The notes under the pieces were generated by a model. It was given only the letters and a program-made list of their open reading frames with translations, searched no databases and was not told where the DNA came from. The position numbers and the translations under genes are program-made. Below are positions 7,249 through 12,787 of a stretch of DNA of 12,787 bases, one piece after another; the stretch's first letter is position 1, and every line of letters begins with the position of its first letter. Source of the DNA: CAYVTZ01 sp964454685 (GTDB lineage Bacteria; Bacillota; Clostridia; Christensenellales; Christensenellaceae); contig CAYVTZ010000063.1 of NCBI GenBank assembly GCA_964454685.1, forward strand, positions 1 through 12,787. The letters are read 5' to 3'.

Positions 7249-7555
7249 GAAAAGAAATGGGAAAATCTGTTATCATGCGCTGCATCGAGGAAGATATCGC
7301 TGATCGAACCATATCGCGGCAAACGGCGGCAGTGCAACGGTAAAGAAGGCAACTGCAGGAGTCAAAGGCGGAGAACAGTTTAGGCAAATCGTACTGCAAG
7401 CAAACTCGATTGCTGTGCGCTTGCGGGCAAGGGCGGATGAGCGGGCGGACGCGAAGCGGAGCGGAAGACCTGCTTGCTTGAAATCAGAACATATGGATAC
7501 GCAGCCTGACAGAAAAAACAAGAGTCAGAAAACCATACCGAAGGGAATGTTTTTT
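7249..7555 (+). other. Long leader upstream of hisC, no recognised riboswitch
   Basis: About 307 nt of predicted 5' leader. I searched for the T-box antiterminator consensus (around TGGNACCGCG) and other familiar aptamer cores and found none, and there is no terminator hairpin with a T run. Modest hairpins are possible, for example GCAGT (7329-7333) with ACTGC (7352-7356), and CTTG/CAAG around a CGGG loop near 7420-7431. The hisC frame is open back to 7304 but lacks a ribosome-bound start; its translation is rich in Ala, Arg and Lys. A 28-codon frame from the ATG at 7257 has no ribosome binding site that I can see. It may be regulatory, a relic of an older gene, or plain spacer. Confidence 0.4.
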
Positions 7556-8647
7556 ATGAGAAAAATCGAAATTGCGCAGGAAGTGAGCGTTGCGCCGCAA
7601 ACCTATTGGAGCAGAAAAGCGCAAGCGCTGACACCGTACGTGGCGGGGGAACAGCCGAAAGAGCATATGATCAAGCTGAACACAAATGAGAACGCATATC
7701 CGCCCTCTCCGGCGGTGAGCGAAGCGGTGGCTGAAATTGCGCATTATTTGCGTAAATATCCTGCGCCGGACGCGCTGCCGCTGCGAGAAGCGGTGGCGGA
7801 GGCGTTTGGGGTGCGCAGCAGTCAGGTGTTTTGCGGGAATGGATCGGACGAGGTGCTGGCGATGTGCTTCCTTGCATTTTTTGCGGGCATGGAGGAGCCG
7901 GTGCGTACCGCAGACATCACATACAGCTTTTACCCGGTGTGGGCGGATTTGTTTGATGCAACACTGGAACGGATCCCGTTGCTGGCGGATTATACGGTAA
8001 ACATACCCGCGATGTGCGGGGCGGCTGGCGTGATACTTGCCAACCCGAACGCGCCTACGGCGATCGCGCTTTCGTTAGAGGAAGTGGAGCAGATTGTACG
8101 CGAAACCAAAGGGGTTTGCGTGATTGACGAGGCATATTGGGGATTTGGCGCGCAGAGCGCGGTGGAACTGGTGGAGAAGTACCCCAATCTGGTGGTGGTG
8201 CACACGCTTTCGAAATCGCACAGTTTGGCCGGGCTGCGCGTGGGGTTTGCCATTGCGCAGGAGAACATGATCGGTGCGCTGGAAACCGTGAAGGACAGCT
8301 TCAACAGCTATCCCGTGGATATGCTGGCGCAGGCCGGGGCTTGCGCGGCGATTGAAGATACGGCATATTTTGAGGAAACTTCCGCAAAGATTTGCGCGAT
8401 TCGTGATTGGACGGCGCATGAATTGCGCGAAATGGGATATCGCGTGCTGCCCTCGGCGGCAAACTTTATCTTTGTACAGTGTGCAAACGCGGCAGAGACG
8501 TATGCGGCGTTGCGCGAAAAGAAGATATTGGTGCGATATTTTGGCGACGACCCGCGCACGCAGGACTTTTTGCGGGTGACAATAGGCAACAAAGAGGAAA
8601 TGACGGCATTTTTGGAAGCGATGGAGGAATTGAAAGAGGACGTATGA
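7556..8647 (+). CDS. hisC: HisC-like PLP aminotransferase (histidinol-phosphate or aromatic)
   Basis: A fold-type I class I/II PLP aminotransferase of 363 residues, the usual HisC length. Landmarks are LNTNENAYPPSP at 41-52, CGNGSDE at 93-99, the substrate/PLP segment ANPNAPT at 162-168, Asp191 and Tyr194 in DEAYWGF, the Schiff-base lysine Lys220 in TLSKSHSLAGLRVGF, and Arg340 in FLRVTIGN, which would bind the phosphate or carboxylate. It overlaps tyrA by ATGA, so a role as tyrosine/phenylalanine (aromatic) aminotransferase is at least as likely as histidinol-phosphate aminotransferase; HisC-family enzymes do both in some Bacillota. I chose the ATG at 7556 because AAGGGA (7541-7546) lies 9 bases upstream; earlier in-frame ATG (7547) and GTG (7415) starts have poor spacing or no site. 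It is the first gene of a four-gene operon behind a long leader. Confidence 0.92.
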   Translation: MRKIEIAQEVSVAPQTYWSRKAQALTPYVAGEQPKEHMIKLNTNENAYPPSPAVSEAVAEIAHYLRKYPAPDALPLREAVAEAFGVRSSQVFCGNGSDEVLAMCFLAFFAGMEEPVRTADITYSFYPVWADLFDATLERIPLLADYTVNIPAMCGAAGVILANPNAPTAIALSLEEVEQIVRETKGVCVIDEAYWGFGAQSAVELVEKYPNLVVVHTLSKSHSLAGLRVGFAIAQENMIGALETVKDSFNSYPVDMLAQAGACAAIEDTAYFEETSAKICAIRDWTAHELREMGYRVLPSAANFIFVQCANAAETYAALREKKILVRYFGDDPRTQDFLRVTIGNKEEMTAFLEAMEELKEDV

Positions 8648-9468
8648 CAGTTGGTGTGGTAGGACTGGGATTGATGGGTGGCTCGATTGCGAAGGCATTG
8701 AGTGAAAAAACGCTATGCGACGTTTACGGGCTGGACTGTGACGAACAGGTGATGGCACAGGCACTGGCGTGCGGTGCGATTGCAGGTGAAGCGCAGATGG
8801 CGCAGTGCGATTTGGTGTTTGTGTGTCTGTTTCCGCGTGACGCGGTGGCATTTATGCGCAAAACCAAGTTTAAACGCGGCGCGATCGTGGCGGATATTTG
8901 TGGTGTAAAGGGATATGTGGAGGAGGAAGTTGCCTCGTTTTTGCAGCGCAAAGGGGTTCGATATGTGGGCACGCACCCCATGGCGGGCAAAGAATTGAGC
9001 GGGTTTGCGAACAGCGACGCAGGTCTTTTTTGCGGCGCGAGCCTGATTTTGACGCAATGCGAGCAAACGGACCCAAAGGCGGTGGCGCTGCTTTCGGACT
9101 TGGGAGAGCAGATGGGCTTTGAACAGGTGACGGTATGCAGCGCGCGGGAGCATGACGCGGTGATCGCCTATACTTCGCAGATGGCACATGTGGTGTCAAA
9201 CTGCTACGTGAAAAGTGATACGGCATTACGCTTTGATGGATTTTCCGCCGGAAGCTTTCAGGATTTGACACGGGTTGCCAAGCTGAACCCGGTGATGTGG
9301 TCGGAGCTGTTTTGTGAAAACGCAGAGCTGTTGAGCCGCGAAATCGACGTATTGATTACGCACATGCAGCAGATGCAGACGGCGATTTTAAATCGGGATG
9401 AGACATTGCTGCAGGAGTTGCTGCAAGAGGGCAGCGAACGCAAAAAATTATTGGAGAAAACGACATGA
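8644..9468 (+). CDS. tyrA: Prephenate dehydrogenase
   Basis: Oxidatively decarboxylates prephenate to 4-hydroxyphenylpyruvate, the committed step to tyrosine, whose last step would be the transamination made by the preceding gene. The 274-residue protein begins with a Rossmann fold, GLGLMGGS at 7-14, with Asp31 after the second strand, which suggests NAD+ rather than NADP+. Further landmarks are THPMAGKE at 110-117, the family catalytic His in SAREHD (His170), SQMAHVVSN at 178-186, and GSFQDLTRVAKLNPVMW at 203-219. It ends without the ACT domain found in longer Bacillus-type enzymes, so tyrosine feedback, if any, must work otherwise. The ATG at 8644 overlaps the hisC stop (ATGA) and follows AAAGAGGA closely. 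The frame stays open upstream inside hisC, but the Rossmann motif fixes the start. It overlaps the next gene by ATGA too. Confidence 0.95.
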   Translation: MTVGVVGLGLMGGSIAKALSEKTLCDVYGLDCDEQVMAQALACGAIAGEAQMAQCDLVFVCLFPRDAVAFMRKTKFKRGAIVADICGVKGYVEEEVASFLQRKGVRYVGTHPMAGKELSGFANSDAGLFCGASLILTQCEQTDPKAVALLSDLGEQMGFEQVTVCSAREHDAVIAYTSQMAHVVSNCYVKSDTALRFDGFSAGSFQDLTRVAKLNPVMWSELFCENAELLSREIDVLITHMQQMQTAILNRDETLLQELLQEGSERKKLLEKTT

Positions 9469-10745
9469 AACGGATCATCGGGTTGGTTATTGTATGTGTG
9501 ATGCTTTTTGCAGGGTGCAGCGCGGCGGTAACGGTGGATGAAGCGCAACTTAAGGAGCGAACGCAGCAGGTGGCGCAACAGCTTTTGGATGGCGACTTTG
9601 CCGGAGTGGAGGCGCAGCTTGCGCCCATGACCAAGGCGCAGCTTTCCGCGCAGCAACTGGAAGAGGCATGGAATGAAACGGTGGGTGCGCTGGGGGATTA
9701 TGAAGGGCTGGGGGAATATACTTCTGTTTTTGAGCAGAATACGGCGACGGGATTGCAGATTTACAATTTTGAGCAAAGCGATGTGCGCTTAAGCGTGACC
9801 TTTGACGGCAATGGCAAGATTTCGGGATTGTGGTTAAAATATACGCCCAAAACGGTGGAACCGCAGGAAACGGGAACCTATGCGGAAACGCCCGTGCAGG
9901 TGGGAGAATTTGCGCTGGACGGTATGCTGACGATCCCGAAAGGAGTGGAGCGGCCGCCCGTGGTGGTGCTGATTCAAGGATCGGGCGCGACCAACATGGA
10001 CGAGCAGATTTCAGGCAACAAGCCGTTTGCTGACATTGCGCACGGATTGGCGGAGCGCGGGATGGCATCCTTGCGCTATAACAAACGCACCTATCAAGCG
10101 GCGGAGCAGATGAAGGAAATCACCATTGAAGCGGAGATTTTGGACGATGCGAAGGCGGCGGTGGCACTACTGCGCGAGCGCGGTGAATTTGGGAAAATCG
10201 TTGTGGCGGGGCACAGCCTGGGGGCGATGATGTCGCCGGAGATCGCGCGGGCGAACGAACTGGATGGCTTGATTTCGATGGCGGGAACGCCGCGGCACCT
10301 TTCGGACATCATTGTGGCACAAAACCAAGTGGTGCTGGATGCGTCGGGACAAACCGAAGCGCAAACAGAGGCGACGATGAAGCTGGTGAATCAGCAGGCG
10401 GAGCAGGCAAAGGCTGCAAGCAAGGAAAACGGAGAGAACGTCATTTTGGGCATGACAGAAGGATATTGGACGAGCCTGAACCGGTATAACAATGCGCAAG
10501 TGGCGCAGGAGCTGGCCATTCCCATGCTGTTTTTGCAGGGCGGCAAGGATTTGGTGGTGCAGCCAACGAACCTTGCCGCATGGCGGGAGACCTTGGGGGA
10601 CAAGGCGCAATACCGGTTGTTTGACAATTTGAACCACGTGTTTTTTGTGACACAGCAAGCGGTGCTGCCGGAGGATTACAGTCAGCCGCAGCAAGTGGAC
10701 GACGCGGTGATTGCGGCGATGGCGGAGTTTGTGCATGGAATGTAA
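9465..10745 (+). CDS. Lipoprotein with DUF3887-like and alpha/beta-hydrolase domains
   Basis: A 426-residue predicted lipoprotein. The N-terminus has a short basic start, a hydrophobic stretch and a lipobox-like LFAGC with Cys18 as the acylation site, so it should sit on the outer face of the membrane. Residues about 25-125 resemble DUF3887, a small domain often joined to hydrolases. Residues about 140-426 form an alpha/beta hydrolase: oxyanion-region QGSGATNMDE at 171-180, nucleophile Ser251 in AGHSLG, probable acid Asp362 in QGGKD, and His391 in NLNHVF. An Ala/Gln/Glu-rich insertion near 295-325 looks helical, like a lid. The substrate is unknown; an esterase or peptidase is possible. The ATG at 9465 overlaps the tyrA stop (ATGA) with GGAG upstream. 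Its 3' end overlaps the membrane-protein gene by 11 bases. Presence in a tyrosine operon is unexplained. Confidence 0.88.
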   Translation: MKRIIGLVIVCVMLFAGCSAAVTVDEAQLKERTQQVAQQLLDGDFAGVEAQLAPMTKAQLSAQQLEEAWNETVGALGDYEGLGEYTSVFEQNTATGLQIYNFEQSDVRLSVTFDGNGKISGLWLKYTPKTVEPQETGTYAETPVQVGEFALDGMLTIPKGVERPPVVVLIQGSGATNMDEQISGNKPFADIAHGLAERGMASLRYNKRTYQAAEQMKEITIEAEILDDAKAAVALLRERGEFGKIVVAGHSLGAMMSPEIARANELDGLISMAGTPRHLSDIIVAQNQVVLDASGQTEAQTEATMKLVNQQAEQAKAASKENGENVILGMTEGYWTSLNRYNNAQVAQELAIPMLFLQGGKDLVVQPTNLAAWRETLGDKAQYRLFDNLNHVFFVTQQAVLPEDYSQPQQVDDAVIAAMAEFVHGM

Positions 10746-12405
10746 GCAGAAGAAAAGCGGGAGCACGATTGGAACCAAAAGAAGCGCGCCGGACGCGGTG
10801 TGCATCGCCGGCGCTGTGCTGGCGGTGGCGGTTGCCGTGGTGCTGCTGTACTTGATTTATGAAAAATTCTCGATGATGATGAATTCGGATATGTCGGCGG
10901 AGATGATGTTTTCCAATTTGATGCAAAAGCAGGGAACGCTGCTGCCCACAGACTGGTATTATTCTACCGAGCTGCGGTTGCTGAACCCGACGCTGATCTG
11001 GGCACCGCTGTTCGGTATTTTTGAGGACTGGCGGATGGTGCGCGTGGTGGGGAGCGCGATCATGTATGCGCTGCTGTATGCATCCTATTATTACATGATG
11101 CGTGCAACGGGCGTGGAGCGCAAATGGATTTGGTTTTCGATGCCTTTTGTGCTGGTGCCTCTTTCCTATGAGATGCTTGTGGTAAACGGCATCGGTGTGT
11201 TTTACATTCTGCATTTTATTGTGTCGTTTGCTTTTTTGGGGATGCTATTGCGCATCGTGCGGATGCAAAAGGGAAAGATTTTGCTCAGCGTTTTATTGAT
11301 GGCGCTGTCCTTTGCGATCTGCCTGACGGGGATGCGCGGTCTGGTGATTTTGCAGATTCCCGCGCTTTGCGCGCTTTTGTGGATGATGTTTCGCTCGGCA
11401 GAGTTTTGCGCATGGAAAACGGAGTGCGCCAAGGGAACCTTCGTGCCGATGTGGAGGACGCAGGAGGGCAGAACGGCGCTGCTGGCGCTGGGTGCGTGCG
11501 TGATCGGCATTGTGGCGGTGTTGATTAACGCAGTCGTATTGAGTAAGATGTTCAGCTTTCACAGTTTTGGAAGCATCCGGTTTTACGGCGTGAACGACAT
11601 CATAACCGGAAGCGGACTGATTGGCAAAATTGCGGCTGTTTTGCAGGGGCTGATGACAGAGTTCGGCTTTAATGCGGGGGTGATTCTGTTTTCGCCGCGC
11701 GGTGTGATGAACGTGGTCTCCTTGTGCTGGATGGCGCTGGTTTTGCTGGCGACGGTGCGTTGCTTACGCAAGCTGCCAAAGGAGGCGTTTGCGCAGCGCT
11801 TTTTATTGCTGTTCTTTGTATTTTCCTTTTTAATCAATACGCTGATTTTTTTGCTGTTTCAGGATATGGCGGGGGACGCAAGCGTATTTACGGCGCGATA
11901 TTATATTCCTGTGCTGGTGATGAGCATTCCGGTACTGGCAATTTATCTGCATACGGAGCGCGTTAAGCTATACCGGATTGTAGCGTGCGTGGTGATGCTG
12001 GCGGGCATTGTGAACAGCGCGATTGCCATATACTATGCGTTGCAACTGCAAATTGCCAAAAGCGTGCTGGCGATTCCCGCTTTGGAAGAGCGCGGATATA
12101 CCTTTGGATTTGCTGATTTTTGGGATGCGAATGTGATTACAGAGGCAACGGACGGAAAGATTGAAGTAGGGAATCTGACCATTGAGCCGGATGGCATAAA
12201 ACCCAAATACTGGCTGACGCGCACGGATTATTACGATCCGGCGTATCGTCCGGAGAAGGGCTTTGTGCTGGTGCAACAGGAGACCATGCAGGCACTGCCG
12301 CCGGAACATCCGCTGTTTTTGCTGGAACGTGTGTACGAGGACAAGTGGAATGTGGTGCTGGAGTATGAGCAGAAGCAGGAAGTGATGGGGTGGATTGGTT
12401 CGTGA
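10735..12405 (+). CDS. Polytopic membrane protein, GT-C glycosyltransferase-like
   Basis: A 556-residue integral membrane protein with roughly 10 to 12 hydrophobic segments, the first at about 20-42 and the last at about 412-437, followed by a soluble C-terminal domain of about 115 residues. The first extracytoplasmic loop carries SDMSAEMMFSNL (51-62), then WYYSTELRLLNP (74-85) and DWRMVRVVG (98-106). Later marks are FTARYYIPVL (385-394) and FWDANVITEATDGKIEV (462-478). From memory these occur in uncharacterised clostridial and streptococcal membrane proteins that look like GT-C enzymes, with an acidic first loop as the possible catalytic site, so transfer of sugar from a lipid carrier is an inference. 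I chose the ATG at 10735 because GGCGGAG lies 7 bases upstream; it overlaps the hydrolase end by 11 bases. It is the last gene of the operon, closed by a strong terminator. Confidence 0.82.
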   Translation: MECKQKKSGSTIGTKRSAPDAVCIAGAVLAVAVAVVLLYLIYEKFSMMMNSDMSAEMMFSNLMQKQGTLLPTDWYYSTELRLLNPTLIWAPLFGIFEDWRMVRVVGSAIMYALLYASYYYMMRATGVERKWIWFSMPFVLVPLSYEMLVVNGIGVFYILHFIVSFAFLGMLLRIVRMQKGKILLSVLLMALSFAICLTGMRGLVILQIPALCALLWMMFRSAEFCAWKTECAKGTFVPMWRTQEGRTALLALGACVIGIVAVLINAVVLSKMFSFHSFGSIRFYGVNDIITGSGLIGKIAAVLQGLMTEFGFNAGVILFSPRGVMNVVSLCWMALVLLATVRCLRKLPKEAFAQRFLLLFFVFSFLINTLIFLLFQDMAGDASVFTARYYIPVLVMSIPVLAIYLHTERVKLYRIVACVVMLAGIVNSAIAIYYALQLQIAKSVLAIPALEERGYTFGFADFWDANVITEATDGKIEVGNLTIEPDGIKPKYWLTRTDYYDPAYRPEKGFVLVQQETMQALPPEHPLFLLERVYEDKWNVVLEYEQKQEVMGWIGS

Positions 12406-12408
12406 GCA

Positions 12409-12423
12409 CCGGCTTGAAGCCGG
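12409..12423 (+). repeat. Short hairpin after the operon's last stop codon
   Basis: CCGGC and GCCGG pair around TTGAA, three bases after the membrane-protein stop codon. It has no T run and precedes the main terminator by a few bases; it may protect the 3' end of the mRNA. Confidence 0.5.
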
Positions 12424-12428
12424 ACACA

Positions 12429-12465
12429 AGTCGCGTATCATCGTTTGGTGGTATGCGGCTTTTTT
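12429..12465 (+). terminator. Intrinsic terminator of the hisC-tyrA operon
   Basis: A 14-bp stem (12429-12442 with 12447-12460) around the loop GTTT is followed by an unbroken T run (12460-12465). Four of the pairs are G-U, all of which become A-C mismatches on the opposite strand, so the element is built for rightward transcription only. Confidence 0.88.
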
Positions 12466-12484
12466 GTTCTCGCGTTTTCACACT

Positions 12485-12520
12485 TGCCCTTATTAATACT
12501 CGTACCAGGCGAGACGGGCA
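12485..12520. repeat. Nested inverted repeats between facing terminators
   Basis: TGCCC (12485-12489) pairs with GGGCA (12516-12520), and inside it CTCG (12499-12502) pairs with CGAG (12510-12513). There is no T run and no gene here. The arms are short and could be chance. Confidence 0.3.
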
Positions 12521-12542
12521 GAACCTTACGAATTTTGCGTGG

Positions 12543-12580
12543 AACAAAAACGGGGTTTGAGCGGGTGGCTCGAACCCCGT
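12543..12580 (-). terminator. Intrinsic terminator of the small cysteine-protein gene
   Basis: On the minus strand an ACGGGGTT arm (12573-12580) pairs with AACCCCGT (12550-12557), with an inner GAGC/GCTC stem (12568-12571 and 12559-12562) across one mismatch and a 5-base loop. TTTTTGTT follows (12543-12549 plus the last stem base). It starts 6 bases after the stop codon. Confidence 0.88.
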
Positions 12581-12586
12581 TGCGGT

Positions 12587-12727
12587 TTATTCTTCGTTAT
12601 GCTCTGAAAGCTTTTGATTGATGGACACGATGGCGCATTGCTTGCGCTCGTCATCCCACCATGCGCAGTATTCTCCGACGCATTCTCCGGAGGATTCCAG
12701 ATGATTTAAAAAAGGACAGTTTTTCAT
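12587..12727 (-). CDS. 46-residue four-cysteine small protein
   Basis: A short open frame of 46 residues with cysteines at 4, 16, 21 and 31, reading MKNCPFL, GECVGEYCAWWDDE and KQCAIVSI in order. The CPFL...GEC...YCAWW...CAI layout recurs, from memory, in small uncharacterised Bacillota and phage proteins and suggests a zinc- or metal-binding knuckle, though no metal site is proven. The tail (about 35-46) is acidic and polar. Support for a real gene: GAGGAAA ribosome binding site 5 bases before the ATG, a strong intrinsic terminator right after the TAA, and an upstream palindrome. It is transcribed towards the hisC operon and the two terminators face each other. No partner gene is visible because the window ends 60 bases upstream. 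The function is unknown. Confidence 0.75.
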   Translation of the reverse strand: MKNCPFLNHLESSGECVGEYCAWWDDERKQCAIVSINQKLSEHNEE

Positions 12728-12751
12728 GATGGTTTCCTCGTATTATATATT

Positions 12752-12778
12752 TATGGTGTTTTGTACAAGTACACCATA
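12752..12778. promoter_or_regulatory. Nested palindromes upstream of the small cysteine-protein gene
   Basis: TATGGTGT (12752-12759) and ACACCATA (12771-12778) are perfect 8-bp arms around 11 bases. Within lies TGTAC-AA-GTACA (12762-12773), a second dyad with a slightly shifted centre. It sits 25-50 bases before the ATG, the right place for an operator. A TATAAT on the minus strand (12742-12747) would start transcription inside the ribosome binding site, so the true promoter may be further upstream, partly outside the window. Confidence 0.5.
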
Positions 12779-12787
12779 TAAAACTTG

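Noticed and set aside
7104..7521. Minus-strand frames of 70-82 codons in the divergent intergenic region
   Set aside because: No ribosome binding sites and no recognisable domain, and they overlap one another and the rightward promoter.
7415..7555. N-terminal extension of HisC from a GTG at 7415
   Set aside because: No ribosome binding site at the GTG; the Arg/Ala-rich extension is foreign to the family, and AAGGGA precedes the ATG at 7556.
7249..7555. T-box riboswitch before hisC-tyrA
   Set aside because: Expected from context, but neither the T-box consensus nor a terminator/antiterminator pair is visible.
8075..9189. Minus-strand frames opposite hisC and tyrA
   Set aside because: Antisense shadows of two genes whose catalytic motifs are intact.
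10167..11214. Two long minus-strand frames (10167-10805 and 10441-11214)
   Set aside because: They lie opposite the hydrolase and membrane-protein genes; His/Arg/Pro-rich translations are typical of antisense in GC-rich coding DNA.
12137..12547. 136-residue minus-strand frame across the operon terminator
   Set aside because: It runs antisense to the membrane-protein end and through a terminator hairpin, with no supporting signals.

Overview
The window reads as chromosomal DNA from an anaerobic Gram-positive, probably a clostridial member of the Bacillota. The reasons are a one-chain pyruvate:ferredoxin oxidoreductase, an Rrf2/cysteine desulfurase pair, strong purine-rich ribosome binding sites, sigma-A type promoters and several intrinsic terminators. 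No transposase, integrase, phage gene, tRNA, rRNA or CRISPR array is visible. I would not name a genus.

Left half (1-7111), all on the minus strand. An Rrf2-family regulator (1208-1681) and a NifS/IscS-type cysteine desulfurase (45-1211) overlap by ATGA and form an Fe-S supply operon that probably continues beyond position 1. The regulator has a good promoter with a dyad just downstream of the expected start site. Next is a monocistronic pyruvate:ferredoxin oxidoreductase (1942-5448), with its own promoter and terminator, whose several [4Fe-4S] clusters are a natural client of that operon. Then comes a two-gene unit: 3-methyladenine DNA glycosylase I (6518-7111) followed by a zinc-dependent phospholipase C-like protein (5586-6518), joined by a TAATG overlap. 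The glycosylase lacks a ribosome binding site and its best promoter places transcription start on the ATG, so it may be leaderless.

Middle (7112-7555): a 444-bp divergent intergenic region. It holds the glycosylase promoter, a 7-bp dyad, an extended -10 promoter facing right, and a leader of about 300 nt. The leader shows no riboswitch or T-box I recognise but has faint coding-like character.

Right half (7556-12405), all on the plus strand: a tight four-gene operon, every junction overlapping. It encodes a HisC-like aminotransferase, a short prephenate dehydrogenase (TyrA), a lipoprotein with an alpha/beta-hydrolase domain, and a polytopic membrane protein resembling GT-C glycosyltransferases. 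It ends at a strong intrinsic terminator (12429-12465). The first two genes point to tyrosine synthesis; the last two act at the cell envelope, and their link to tyrosine is not obvious.

Right end: a 46-residue four-cysteine protein (12587-12727, minus strand) with its own terminator, preceded by nested palindromes that look like an operator.

Most of the window is conventional core metabolism. I see no clear new multi-gene system; the best leads are the mixed tyrosine/envelope operon, the small cysteine protein with its upstream palindrome, the long leader and the possible leaderless glycosylase transcript.
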